The notes under the pieces were generated by a model. That model saw only the letters and a list, made by a program, of their open reading frames with translations. It was not told the DNA's origin and ran no database searches. The position numbers and the translations under genes were made by a program. Shown piece after piece: positions 17,328 to 26,720 of a DNA stretch of 64,000 bases (the first letter of the stretch is position 1; each line of letters starts with the position of its first letter). The stretch comes from Spirosoma rigui (GTDB lineage: Bacteria > Bacteroidota > Bacteroidia > Cytophagales > Spirosomataceae), in NCBI RefSeq assembly GCF_002067135.1, contig NZ_CP020105.1, positions 2,976,001-3,040,000 on the forward strand. The letters are read 5' to 3'.

Positions 17328-17356
17328 CTACGTGACGAAAATCGTCAAACGAGGCT

Positions 17357-17767
17357 TTAGGCCGACTTCTTGGTGGTCGACTTCGTAGTCTTGCTGGTGC
17401 TTTTCTTGGTCGTACCACTTTTCTTCGCCGGGCTACCGTCGAGCGAGTTGATCCAGACGGCCAGTTTCATCGCATCTTCTTTAGGAACCTGCTTCATGGG
17501 GGCCATTGGAGGGTAACCAGGCCAGTGGCTCGGAACGGGATTGTAGATCAGATTCACGATCTCTTCGTTCGAATATTTCTTCTTGGCCACGTCGGAATAA
17601 GCCGGTCCAACTAAACGCTGATTGGGGCGGTGGCAGGCAATACAGGTATATTTGCTCATCAACGCGTTCATGTCCTCCGGAATATCGGAAGGTGCCTGTG
17701 CATTAACATTGAACGAGGCCACAGTCAGCGCAACCGTAGCGAGGAGGAATCCAAACGATTTTTTCAT
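17357..17767 (-). CDS. Small periplasmic c-type cytochrome with Lys-rich tail
   Basis: This is a class I cytochrome c of 136 residues that carries one covalently bound haem and passes electrons in the periplasm. The signal peptide (residues 1-24) ends at VNAQA. The haem motif CIACH lies at 42-46, and a methionine in PPMAPMKQ is the probable second iron ligand. The last 25 residues are a Lys/Ser/Thr-rich low-complexity tail, which could bind acidic partners or the membrane surface. A longer frame starts at 17800, but ATG 17767 gives the proper signal peptide. A good Bacteroidota promoter lies 60 bases upstream. Confidence 0.9.
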   Translation of the reverse strand: MKKSFGFLLATVALTVASFNVNAQAPSDIPEDMNALMSKYTCIACHRPNQRLVGPAYSDVAKKKYSNEEIVNLIYNPVPSHWPGYPPMAPMKQVPKEDAMKLAVWINSLDGSPAKKSGTTKKSTSKTTKSTTKKSA

Positions 17768-17826
17768 GTGAATCGGGTAAGCAATTGATTGAAACAACAA
17801 ACTAAATAGGTCTTAGGCAAACCATG

Positions 17827-17857
17827 CAAAAGTAGGCGGTTCCGAACGATAAGACAA
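17827..17857 (-). promoter_or_regulatory. Promoter of the cytochrome c gene
   Basis: On the minus strand TTG (17857-17855) is followed after 20 bases by TACTTTTG (17834-17827). This matches the Bacteroidota primary sigma consensus (TTTG or TTG, 19-21 bases, TAnnTTTG). Confidence 0.65.
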
Positions 17858-17942
17858 TTCGGAGTTTGCATTTTCCTATTAAAACAACTGTTTGACAAAT
17901 GTTTCTCGAAAACGTTTAAAATTTGTCAGAAAACAATTTATC

Positions 17943-18686
17943 ATGACTCCTCCCATTGATCGCTTTTCGGGCCATGCGTCCCTGTATGCCCAATTTCGCA
18001 TTGATTATCCCGACGAATTATATGATTCGATAGGGAGCCGGGTACCGAATCCTTCGCGGGCCTGGGACTGCGCTACGGGTAACGGGCAGGTGGCCGGTGC
18101 CCTGGCTGACCGCTTTGATCAGGTCGATGCCACGGACATCAGTGAAACCCAGCTGCTGCTGGCCATTAAGAAACCAAATATCACCTATCAGCTCAGCACT
18201 GCTGAACAAACGCCTTTTGCCGATCACTCCTTTGATCTCATTGCTGTGGCCCAGGCGCTCCATTGGTTCGACGTGAATGCGTTTCATCAGGAGGTGCGCC
18301 GGGTGGCAAAACCCAACGCAGTCCTGGCCGAGTGGGGGTACGGACTGGCTCAGATTACCAGCGATATTGATCCCGTCCTGATTGATTTTTACCGCAACCG
18401 CGTTGGTCCCTATTGGGACCCCCAGCGTAAACACATCGATGCCGCCTATACTACGTTGCCGTTCCCGTTTGCTGATGTCGAAAACGCAACCTTCACGGTA
18501 CGGCGCAGCTGGACGCTGGACCGGTTCCTGAACTACCTCCGGACCTGGTCGGCGGTGCGGCAGTATAGTCACGAAAATGAGGAAGATCCTGTTGTTGCGC
18601 TGGGCGCAGAACTCGGAGAGCGGTGGGGTACGGGCGAACGGGAAATTGTATTTCCAGTGTTCGCCCGGATTGGTGTTGTATGTTAA
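17943..18686 (+). CDS. Class I SAM-dependent methyltransferase
   Basis: This is a cytoplasmic methyltransferase of 247 residues of the type 11 group. Motif I reads WDCATGNGQVAGAL, with Asp and the Gly-x-Gly loop that bind S-adenosylmethionine. DATDISETQL is motif II, and FDLIAVAQALHWFD is motif IV with the His-Trp-Phe typical of this subgroup. The frame opens at a TTG at 17892; ATG 17943 gives the family start MTPPIDRFSGHA, close to the substrate-binding helix. The substrate is unknown. It stands alone upstream of the SusC gene; the 104-base gap holds a -7 promoter box for SusC. Confidence 0.83.
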   Translation: MTPPIDRFSGHASLYAQFRIDYPDELYDSIGSRVPNPSRAWDCATGNGQVAGALADRFDQVDATDISETQLLLAIKKPNITYQLSTAEQTPFADHSFDLIAVAQALHWFDVNAFHQEVRRVAKPNAVLAEWGYGLAQITSDIDPVLIDFYRNRVGPYWDPQRKHIDAAYTTLPFPFADVENATFTVRRSWTLDRFLNYLRTWSAVRQYSHENEEDPVVALGAELGERWGTGEREIVFPVFARIGVVC

Positions 18687-18753
18687 TTTATTCATAATCA
18701 AAGTGTTGGTTTGTGTCCTGTTGCGAACAAATGGCATAATCACAAGTTGATTG

Positions 18754-18761
18754 TATATTTG
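18754..18761 (+). promoter_or_regulatory. Candidate -7 box of the SusC operon
   Basis: TATATTTG matches TAnnTTTG and lies 29 bases before the SusC start. No good -33 box is visible at the expected distance, which would fit a promoter that needs an activator. Confidence 0.45.
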
Positions 18762-18790
18762 CCCGATAGAATTTAAAAACTCAACGCTTC

Positions 18791-21778
18791 ATGAATAAAC
18801 TACGCTACCTTCTTTTGTTGGCGTGGCTTGCCGTCTGCGGACAGGTGCAAGCTCAGACCCAACCCGTTACGGGAGTTGTTACATCCAAGAATGATAAACA
18901 GGGATTGCCGGGTGCCAACGTGATCGTTAAAGGAACCACCACCGGCACGTCGACAGATGTAAATGGCTCCTACACCATTACCGTTGGTGAAGGCGCGGTG
19001 CTCCAGTTCAGCATGATTGGCATGCAGACGCAGGAGATCCCCGTTGGCAGTCAGACGCAGATCAATGTTGAACTGGCCGACGATGCGCAGGCGCTCGAAG
19101 AGGTGGTGGTGGTAGGCTACGGCACCCAGCGCAAACGCGACCTGACGGGGGCCGTTGCCCAGCTCAAAGGCGAGGAAATCACCAAATACCCCGTGCAGAC
19201 GCCCACGCAGGCACTGCAAAGCAAGCTGGCGGGTGTGCAGGTCATTGCCTCCGGGCGACCGAACGAACAGCCCCAGATTCGGGTACGGGGTGTGGGGTCG
19301 GCGCTGGCCGGCGTAAGCCCGCTCTACGTGGTCGATGGCGTCCTGACCGACGATATTCGGAATATCAGCAACAACGACATCCTGAGCATTGAAGTCCTGA
19401 AAGATGCGTCGGCGGCCATTTATGGGGTGCGGGCGGCCAACGGGGTAGTCATCGTTACAACACGTCGGGGCAAATCGGGTGCGACGCAGGTGCAGTACGA
19501 TGCTAACTTCAGTATCCGCCAACCGGCTAATCTGGTCAGAATGGCAAGCCGGCAGCAGTACATCGACTACCTGACCGATGCGGCCCCGAATCTGAACGTG
19601 AATAACCCGCCCCTCACCTGGGACCAGACTACCGACTGGTACGGCCAGGCGTTGCGGAATGCTCCACAGATGAACCATAACCTGTCGGTGTCAGGCGGTG
19701 GCGAACGCAATACGTTTTTCTTCAGTGCGGGCTACTTCTCCGACTTCGGTGTTGTCAATACCAACGATTTCAAGCGGCTGACTATCCGGGCCAACAATGA
19801 AATAAAGATCAACGACAAACTGACGTTCAGTAACCAGCTTTCGTTTTCGCGCGGCAACGAACGGGCCGTTAACCTGGACGGTACTTACCAGAGTCTCTAC
19901 CGCGCTGCGCCCATCGTGCCGGCCAGAATAGGGGATAAGTACGGTAACCTGTCGGCCTTCGGAAATGTCGGTAATCCCATTCTAAGTCTGGAAGCGCGCA
20001 ATCAGCGCATCCTCAACAACCGGCTGCAGGGCAACCTGGCACTTGCCTACAAGCCCGTCGAGTGGCTGACGCTCCGCTCCGCATTCAATACCGATCTGGT
20101 TTTTAACCGGGACCAGACGTACCTGCGCGGCTACCAGAACGATGCCAATACGTTCATTACGGCGGGGGGTAACCAGCGCCAGCAGAACAGCCAGCTGACG
20201 GTGGGCGATACCCGATCGCTTCGCTACATTATCGACAATACCGCTACGTTCGATAAATCGTTTGGCGAGAGTAACGTCACGTTTTTGCTGGGCTCGGTAA
20301 CGGAGCAGTTCACGACCAATTTTCTGCAGGGCTCACGCATTAACATTCCCAACGACCCTAACCTGTGGTACCTGGGCCTGGGCGACCCCAACAACCAGCT
20401 TGCCAACGACGGCACCGGCGACCTGCAAACCCGCCAGTCGTTCGTGACGAGGGTTACGTACAGCCTCAAAAACCGGTACCTGTTCAACGCGTCGCTGCGG
20501 GCGGATGGAAGCTCCAAATTCAGTGAGCGCTGGGGTTACTTCCCAACGGCGGGTGTGGGCTGGGTTATCTCCGACGAGGATTTCATGAAAGACCAGACAC
20601 TGTTCGATTTTCTGAAGTTCCGGGGTAGTTGGGGTATCTTGGGTAACGACAACATTGCCAGCAACGCCTACATTACGACGGCTACGGTCAATATCCCTTA
20701 TTTCTATAATAATGGCATTTCCCTGGGGTCGGCCATTCAGGATATCAAAGACCAGCGGTTGAAGTGGGAGCGTACCCAGCAGATCGATGCGGGGCTTGAG
20801 TTTGCCTTTTTCAAGAACCGGCTGAGTGGCGAGATCGACTATTACAACAAGACCACACGGGACGCGCTGGCGTTTCGGGTTATCCCGGCCATTTTCGGTG
20901 ATCCGGACAACCAGTTCCTGACCAACATTGCCTCGTTCCGTAACCGTGGGTTCGAGTTTATCCTGAACTGGAAAGAAACCCTGAAAAGCGGCCTGGGCTA
21001 TAGCATTGGCGGTAACCTGACCATCAACCGCAACGAACTCGTTGGCTTGAATGGTGGACAGGCCCTGCTGGCGGGGTCCGTTGGGCAGCAGGGTTTTGTG
21101 ACCCGCAGTGACAACGGCCAGCCGGTGGGTAGTTTCTACGTCCTGAACGCAACGGGCGTTTTTCAGAACCAGTCGGAGATCGACGCGTCGCCGGTCTACG
21201 GCAACCGCGCTACCGTCCGCCCCGGCGACCTTAAATACCAGGACGTTGACGGCAACGGTGTTATCGACGCCAACGACCGTATTTATGCCGGGTCGTACCA
21301 GCCCAAAATGTACTACGGTATTAACCTGGGGCTGACCTACAAAGGTTTTGACCTGGCGGCTGACGTGTACGGGAATGTGGGCAACAAGATTTACAACGGG
21401 AAAAAGGCTTTCCGTTTCGAGAACACGGATAACATCGAATCGGCCTATGCCGATGCCCGCTGGCTGCCCAACCGTCCGTCGCAGACTGATCCCCGTTTGA
21501 TTACCTCGGCCACCCCCGCGTCGACCTATTTCGTTGAATCAGGCTCGTTTGTCCGGCTCAACAACCTGACGCTGGGCTACACCATCCCGAATGGGTTGAA
21601 AGAGAAGGCCAAGCTTCGCACGGCCCGCGTCTACGTAACGTCGCAGAACCTGTTCACCGTTCAGCAATTCAGCGGCTTCAGCCCTGAGTTGCCCGGTGGT
21701 GCGCTGGATTCTGGTATCGAACTCAATTCATACCCAACGACCCGGACGTTTGCCGTGGGTCTTAATGTGGGCTTCTAA
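18791..21778 (+). CDS. SusC/RagA-family TonB-linked outer-membrane transporter
   Basis: This is the outer-membrane transporter of a polysaccharide-utilisation locus, which imports oligosaccharides captured by its SusD lid using energy delivered by TonB. The 995 residues comprise a signal peptide (1-21), a carboxypeptidase-regulatory-like beta-sandwich (about 25-100), the sequence EEVVVVGYGTQ that marks the TonB-box and start of the plug, the plug domain with PLYVVDGVLTDD and SIEVLKDASAAIYGVRAANGVV, and a 22-strand barrel ending in FAVGLNVGF. SusD follows after 18 bases, and a GH144-type enzyme lies further downstream, so beta-1,2-glucan fragments are a possible cargo (inferred). Confidence 0.95.
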   Translation: MNKLRYLLLLAWLAVCGQVQAQTQPVTGVVTSKNDKQGLPGANVIVKGTTTGTSTDVNGSYTITVGEGAVLQFSMIGMQTQEIPVGSQTQINVELADDAQALEEVVVVGYGTQRKRDLTGAVAQLKGEEITKYPVQTPTQALQSKLAGVQVIASGRPNEQPQIRVRGVGSALAGVSPLYVVDGVLTDDIRNISNNDILSIEVLKDASAAIYGVRAANGVVIVTTRRGKSGATQVQYDANFSIRQPANLVRMASRQQYIDYLTDAAPNLNVNNPPLTWDQTTDWYGQALRNAPQMNHNLSVSGGGERNTFFFSAGYFSDFGVVNTNDFKRLTIRANNEIKINDKLTFSNQLSFSRGNERAVNLDGTYQSLYRAAPIVPARIGDKYGNLSAFGNVGNPILSLEARNQRILNNRLQGNLALAYKPVEWLTLRSAFNTDLVFNRDQTYLRGYQNDANTFITAGGNQRQQNSQLTVGDTRSLRYIIDNTATFDKSFGESNVTFLLGSVTEQFTTNFLQGSRINIPNDPNLWYLGLGDPNNQLANDGTGDLQTRQSFVTRVTYSLKNRYLFNASLRADGSSKFSERWGYFPTAGVGWVISDEDFMKDQTLFDFLKFRGSWGILGNDNIASNAYITTATVNIPYFYNNGISLGSAIQDIKDQRLKWERTQQIDAGLEFAFFKNRLSGEIDYYNKTTRDALAFRVIPAIFGDPDNQFLTNIASFRNRGFEFILNWKETLKSGLGYSIGGNLTINRNELVGLNGGQALLAGSVGQQGFVTRSDNGQPVGSFYVLNATGVFQNQSEIDASPVYGNRATVRPGDLKYQDVDGNGVIDANDRIYAGSYQPKMYYGINLGLTYKGFDLAADVYGNVGNKIYNGKKAFRFENTDNIESAYADARWLPNRPSQTDPRLITSATPASTYFVESGSFVRLNNLTLGYTIPNGLKEKAKLRTARVYVTSQNLFTVQQFSGFSPELPGGALDSGIELNSYPTTRTFAVGLNVGF

Positions 21779-21796
21779 TCAATCGACTTTATCAAC

Positions 21797-23314
21797 ATGA
21801 ACTATAAGCAACACCTCATTCGGATGTCGCTATTCGTGGCCCTATCGGGTGGCGCGATGACGGCCTGTAAGGATTTTCTGGATACACCGCCCCAGGGGCA
21901 GATTGGTGAAGCTGCCGTGCGCAGCGATCCGGCAGCCGCGCAAAGTCTCGTAACGGGAGTCTATAACACCATGTGGCAGGGCGGGATGCACGGTTTCGAC
22001 TTCGTGGGTATGACCAATATTGCGTCTGATGATGCCGACAAGGGAAGCTCCCCCTCCGACGGGGCCAACTCGTTTGGTACGCTCGACAACCTGACAGTGA
22101 CGCCCGGCGTAGGCAACCTCGACAACGTATGGGCCACGTACTTCCGGGCCATTGCGCGCGCCAACCAGGCGCTGTCGCTGATTCCGCTCAGCCCGGCCGA
22201 AGCCACGGTCCGGAACCAGCTGGAGGGGGAGGTTCGTTTTCTGCGGGCTTATTTTTACTTCAACTTGGTGCGGTTCTTCGGCGGGGTTCCGTTGATCACT
22301 AGTGTGCCGCCCGTTGAGGGTATCAATAACACGGCCTTACAGGCCCGGGCCACTCAGGAAGAAGTATACACCCAGATTGCCAGTGACCTGCGGTATGCGG
22401 TCAACGCGTTGCCGATAAAAACACAGACGCAGACGGGAAAAGCGACGAAAGCGGCAGCGATGGCGATGCTGGCCAAGGTATACCTGTACCAGAAAAACTA
22501 TCAGCAAGCGTACGTCCTGACCGACTCGATCATCAAAAATCAGGTGGGTACCTATGATCTGTTGCCCAACTACGCCAACATCTGGCGCGAGACGGGCGCC
22601 AACAGCGCTGAGTCGATTTTTGAGGTGCAGACGGGAACCAACCTCTCGTGCGATGCGGCCATTGAACTGTACAGCGTTTGCCAGGGTCCACGGGCTGGTG
22701 GCCGACGGGGCTGGTCTGATCTGGGCTTTGGCTTTGGGACGCCATCGGAGAGTCTGTTGGGTGAGTACGAAACCAACGACGTACGGCGGACTGCTACGAT
22801 CATCTTTATCAACCCGGCCCCGCGCGGTACGGTCCTGTGGGACGGTTTTCGGGTACCGAGCCGCGACTCGGTCGAGAACGACCGGTACAATTACAAATCA
22901 TACCACAGCCGTACATCGGAGCGGAACTGCGGTAATAACGACCGGCTGCCCAAAAACCTTCGGATTATGCGACTGGGCGAAGTACTCCTGATCCATGCCG
23001 AAGCCGCGCAGGCTACTGGCCGCCCCGCCGATGCCCTGGTCGACATCAATCGCCTGCGCACCCGCGCCGGCTTGCCAGCCCAGACGACCATCGATCTGCC
23101 GAAGATCTGGCACGAACGGCGGGTTGAACTGGGTATGGAACACGACCGCTTCTTCGACCTGGTCCGGCAGGAGAGTGTGCAGCCGGGCCGGGCGGTGCAG
23201 GCGTTTGCAGCCCATGGCAAAACGTTCACCAAAGGCAAAAATGAAGTGTTTCCCATTCCGCAGAACCAGATTCAGCTGAGCGGGGGCGCGCTGACCCAAA
23301 ACCCCGGTTATTAA
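21797..23314 (+). CDS. SusD/RagB-family glycan-binding lipoprotein
   Basis: This is the surface lipoprotein that forms the hinged lid over SusC and binds the glycan. It has 505 residues with a lipoprotein signal ending in AMTAC (Cys24). The family features are present: the N-terminal DFLDTPPQG segment, helical TPR-like repeats including FLRAYFYFNLVRFFGGVPL, the RIMRLGEVLLIHAEAA helix, and the C-terminal HDRFFDLVR and NEVFPIPQNQI stretch. It is co-transcribed with SusC. A structured 190-base gap separates it from the enzyme gene downstream. Confidence 0.95.
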   Translation: MNYKQHLIRMSLFVALSGGAMTACKDFLDTPPQGQIGEAAVRSDPAAAQSLVTGVYNTMWQGGMHGFDFVGMTNIASDDADKGSSPSDGANSFGTLDNLTVTPGVGNLDNVWATYFRAIARANQALSLIPLSPAEATVRNQLEGEVRFLRAYFYFNLVRFFGGVPLITSVPPVEGINNTALQARATQEEVYTQIASDLRYAVNALPIKTQTQTGKATKAAAMAMLAKVYLYQKNYQQAYVLTDSIIKNQVGTYDLLPNYANIWRETGANSAESIFEVQTGTNLSCDAAIELYSVCQGPRAGGRRGWSDLGFGFGTPSESLLGEYETNDVRRTATIIFINPAPRGTVLWDGFRVPSRDSVENDRYNYKSYHSRTSERNCGNNDRLPKNLRIMRLGEVLLIHAEAAQATGRPADALVDINRLRTRAGLPAQTTIDLPKIWHERRVELGMEHDRFFDLVRQESVQPGRAVQAFAAHGKTFTKGKNEVFPIPQNQIQLSGGALTQNPGY

Positions 23315-23347
23315 CGACAGCCGTTGTTAAAAAGCGAATGCAGTGTG

Positions 23348-23416
23348 ACGGTTCGTTAGTACGTTTCGTCAACCCGTGTACCATCCTGGGTTCTGAGAAC
23401 CGTACTCACGAACCGT
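23348..23416 (+). promoter_or_regulatory. Stem-loop between susD-like and glucanase genes
   Basis: Fifteen-base arms at 23348-23362 and 23402-23416 (ACGGTTCGTTAGTAC and GTACTCACGAACCGT) pair with a single mismatch. The 39-base loop can itself fold through AACCC/GGGTT. It has no T run. It may adjust the ratio of enzyme to SusC/SusD by RNA processing or attenuation; this is inference. Confidence 0.45.
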
Positions 23417-23503
23417 CTGCGCTGCTGATCACTGTGCGCAACCGGCAACCCATTACGTTGAGTGTACCTGCCAACCGGTACATCCTATCAAACCGCATCA
23501 AAT

Positions 23504-24910
23504 ATGAAACAACTCATCATCCTGGCCCTCCTTTTCGGGGCTATAAACATAGGTATTGCTCAGAACAAGCCCCAAAACCGCCCGATTGCGCCGGCCGCAG
23601 GCAAGCTGTCCACCGCTGATCAGCACTTTCTGGATAGCCTGCAACGGGACACGTTCCGGTACTTCTGGGAGACGGCCAATTCCCAAAATGGGTTGATTCC
23701 TGATCGGGCACCGTCGCCCTCGTTCAGCAGCATTGCTGCCGTAGGCTTTGGGCTAACGGCCTACCTTGTTGGGGTAGAACGTGGCTACGTGACCCGCCAA
23801 CAGGCCGCCGACCGTACCCTGCGGACGTTACGGTTTTTTGCCACCGCACCACAATCGGAGAAAGCCACCGGAGCGGCTGGTTATAAAGGGTTCTTCTATC
23901 ATTTTCTGGATATGAAAACCGGCGAGCGGTTCAAGACGGTCGAATTATCCACGATCGATACGGCGCTGTTGCTGGGCGGTATTCTGAGTGCTCAGTCGTA
24001 TTTCGACAAGAACACCCCCGCTGAAGCGGAGATCCGGAAACTGGCCGATCAGATCTATGGCCGCGTCGACTGGACGTGGATTCAGGCGCGCAAACCATTT
24101 GTGTCGATGGGCTGGCACCCCGAAACCGGCTTCATCAAAAACGACTGGACGGGCTATAACGAAGGGATGCTGTTGTATGTACTAGCCCTGGCTTCGCCCA
24201 CCCATCCGGTAGGAGCCGACGTATGGCCCGCCTGGACAAAATCCTACCCCTGGGCTACGTTCTACGACCAGCCGCACGTGAACTTCGATCCGCTCTTTGG
24301 TCACCAGTATTCGCACGTGTGGATCGACTTCCGCGGTATTCACGATGCATACATGCGGGGAAAGGGTATCGACTACGCCGAGAACTCGCGCCGGGCCACC
24401 TACGCCAATCGGGCGTACTGCATGGCTAATCCCGGTCACTGGCGGGACTACAGTTCGACCATCTGGGGGCTAACCGCCTGCGACGGTCCCAAGGACACAA
24501 CCGTAGCGAAGCAGAAATTCTTCTCGTACCGGGCACGGGGCGCGGCTTCGACGCAGATTGTGGACGATGGTACCATTGCGCCCACGGCTGCGGGCGGGTC
24601 GATGGCGTTTGCGCCGGAAATCTGCGTACCAGCCCTGAGGGCGATGAAAGCCCGCTACGGGGCGAAACTCTACGGCCAGTATGGATTCCTCGATGCGTTC
24701 AACCCAACGTATCAGTACGCGTCGATTTCGGCCAACGGGCCCACTGCCAATGGCTGGTTCGACAAGGATTACCTGGGCATTGATCAGGGGCCAATTCTGC
24801 TCATGGCTGAGAACCTGCGCACCGAGTTCATCTGGAATCTGATGAAGAAAAACCCACACATCAGGCGAGGGCTGGTAAAAGCCGGTTTTACGGGCGGCTG
24901 GCTACGCTGA
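23504..24910 (+). CDS. GH144-like endo-beta-1,2-glucanase (glucoamylase-like family)
   Basis: This exported enzyme of 468 residues belongs to the glycoamylase-like family (PF10091) that includes GH144, founded on an endo-beta-1,2-glucanase from Chitinophaga. It has a signal peptide (1-19) and then an alpha/alpha barrel. Family motifs include RDTFRYFWE, GLIPDRAP, the GFFYHFLDMKTGERF segment, ELSTIDTALLLGGIL and GLTACDGP. The longer frame begins at 23462, but ATG 23504 gives the proper signal peptide. Being downstream of SusC/SusD it probably makes sophoro-oligosaccharides for import, or trims cyclic beta-1,2-glucan; the substrate is inferred from the family. Its stop overlaps the convergent nuclease gene by nine bases. 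Confidence 0.8.
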   Translation: MKQLIILALLFGAINIGIAQNKPQNRPIAPAAGKLSTADQHFLDSLQRDTFRYFWETANSQNGLIPDRAPSPSFSSIAAVGFGLTAYLVGVERGYVTRQQAADRTLRTLRFFATAPQSEKATGAAGYKGFFYHFLDMKTGERFKTVELSTIDTALLLGGILSAQSYFDKNTPAEAEIRKLADQIYGRVDWTWIQARKPFVSMGWHPETGFIKNDWTGYNEGMLLYVLALASPTHPVGADVWPAWTKSYPWATFYDQPHVNFDPLFGHQYSHVWIDFRGIHDAYMRGKGIDYAENSRRATYANRAYCMANPGHWRDYSSTIWGLTACDGPKDTTVAKQKFFSYRARGAASTQIVDDGTIAPTAAGGSMAFAPEICVPALRAMKARYGAKLYGQYGFLDAFNPTYQYASISANGPTANGWFDKDYLGIDQGPILLMAENLRTEFIWNLMKKNPHIRRGLVKAGFTGGWLR

Positions 24911-26590
24911 CCAGATCACGCGCATCACTTTGCCCCGCACGCCAATGGTCTGGAAAAACTCCAGCCAGTGGAGTTGTTGCGGGCCAAGGTGGTCGGTGGG
25001 AGATTTGACTTCGACAAAGTCATACTCCCCCTGCTCATTCCAGATCAACAGGTCGGGGAAACCGCGCGTATGTTCGCGGACGTTACGGGCCATTTCGAGT
25101 AGAATCAGGCGCAGCTGTTCAATATCGAGCAGTTCGATCATCCGCTGCACGAGCGATAACAACTCATCCGACCAGTCGACGAGTACGTTGGTGATGCCGT
25201 ACTTCGCGTTAAACGTCCGGCCGGTATGCACCCGCCAATCGTCTTTGGTAGTCAGATCAGCCAGCCGTTTCCGGAGCAGCTCTTCCCGCTTGATATAGAA
25301 ATCGGGGAGGTAAAAGTCCGACGGGGCGCGTTGCAGCGGGTGGTGAATGGCCGATACGTTGGCGTCGTAGATGATGTCCCAAAAAACCAGCCCGAACAGT
25401 CCGCGCCAGGGGTAATTTTCGGTAAAGGCTGCGTCGTATCCCTGCTCCAGATAGTGGTTCATGACCCCGGCTTCGACATGGTGCCGGTAGGCCGCGGGAA
25501 TCTCGACGCTCTCGGCATCGGACAAAAAACGAGTGGTAGCTTTTCGTGACTTTTTCTTCTCGCCCGCCGTCAGGATTTTCTCCCGGAAATCGGTGGCAAA
25601 ATAGCGCTCTTCGGCGTTGAGCGGATTCACTGCAATCTCGTCGCAGAGGGCCAGGGCTTCGTCGACCGATCCGTTTTTGAACAACAGCCGCACCCGCCGT
25701 TCCCGCGCCGGCACCCGGTCGGAGAGTTCATACACGGTCAGTGCCTGCTCGGGGAGTTTCTGCCGTTCCAGAAAGGCACCCACGCGGCAAACCAGTTTCT
25801 GATACCCCGGAATGGCGATTTCGGTAAGTTCGGGGCGGGTTTCGTTCCAGTTGAGGAACCAGTTGTAAATATCGTCGGCCGGGGCTTCGGCTTCCTTAAG
25901 CTCGTAAAACTCCTCATTGGTGAGCGAGATCAGGAGCTTGTCTTCCACTTCCTTACGGCTGCGGAAACGGGCCGTCATCTTGCTTTCGTCGTACCGTTCG
26001 AAGTTGACCATGCCCAAATCGCGCACGACGAAATCAGTCATGCTGCCGCCCCGGTTGCCAAAAAACAGGTATTTGATCATCATGCCTTCGGCTTCGAAGT
26101 TCATTTTTACCACTGTTTCGCGGGTGGTAAGGCTCGTGACAACCTCGCCGAAGTTCAACTCCTGCAGGGTGTATCGGACTACACCTTCTTTCTTTTCTTT
26201 TGCCAGCGACCGCAGTTCCTCCGGTTCCAGCGGCAACAGTTCGAGCAACTCGGGTTTGGTAAAAACCCCCAGCGCGTCGTCGCCCATTGGTTCGTGGTGA
26301 ACCGCCAGACGCTCGATAAAACCAGCCATCAGTAGTTCGCCAACGGCAGCCGGTAAGTCAGTAATTTCCTTGTAGTGAAGTTTATTGACCCGAAAAAAGA
26401 GTCCTTTGCGGTTGCTGAACCGCACATACATGCACTGTGCGTCGAGGCTGAGGGACTCAAACCGGCGCACAAAGTCCCATTCGGCTTCGTTCAGCAAGCC
26501 GCCGTAGAGTCGCTTGATGAAGTCAAGTACATACTGGAAGTTTTCGAGGTAGTACCGGGGCGTAAGTAAAACTTTCTGGCGTCCAATCAT
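24902..26590 (-). CDS. FAN1-like VRR-NUC nuclease
   Basis: This 562-residue protein resembles FAN1, the structure-specific 5' flap endonuclease and exonuclease that processes DNA interstrand cross-links. The C-terminal VRR-NUC domain (about 470-560) shows the metal site as GFPDLLIW and YDFVEVKSP, followed by LGPQQLHWLEFF. Upstream, PWRGLFGLVFWDIIYD matches a FAN1 signature before the nuclease domain. The N-terminal part has the FAN1-type AQCMYVRFSNRKG motif. The middle is helical and TPR-like. A longer frame reaches 26854, but it overlaps the start of the divergent membrane gene; ATG 26590 puts the start at MIGRQKVLL. A role in cross-link repair is inferred from homology. Confidence 0.82.
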   Translation of the reverse strand: MIGRQKVLLTPRYYLENFQYVLDFIKRLYGGLLNEAEWDFVRRFESLSLDAQCMYVRFSNRKGLFFRVNKLHYKEITDLPAAVGELLMAGFIERLAVHHEPMGDDALGVFTKPELLELLPLEPEELRSLAKEKKEGVVRYTLQELNFGEVVTSLTTRETVVKMNFEAEGMMIKYLFFGNRGGSMTDFVVRDLGMVNFERYDESKMTARFRSRKEVEDKLLISLTNEEFYELKEAEAPADDIYNWFLNWNETRPELTEIAIPGYQKLVCRVGAFLERQKLPEQALTVYELSDRVPARERRVRLLFKNGSVDEALALCDEIAVNPLNAEERYFATDFREKILTAGEKKKSRKATTRFLSDAESVEIPAAYRHHVEAGVMNHYLEQGYDAAFTENYPWRGLFGLVFWDIIYDANVSAIHHPLQRAPSDFYLPDFYIKREELLRKRLADLTTKDDWRVHTGRTFNAKYGITNVLVDWSDELLSLVQRMIELLDIEQLRLILLEMARNVREHTRGFPDLLIWNEQGEYDFVEVKSPTDHLGPQQLHWLEFFQTIGVRGKVMRVIWSA

Positions 26591-26720
26591 GATATAACAA
26601 CGGGTCTCGGAGCGGGTAAGCCGACGGCTGGAACCCGTAGTAACGTTGAAAAAGAAGGACGCTGATACGTCCAAACGAGTCTTCGACTCGTTCATATACA
26701 GAACAACAAAACCAGTATTT

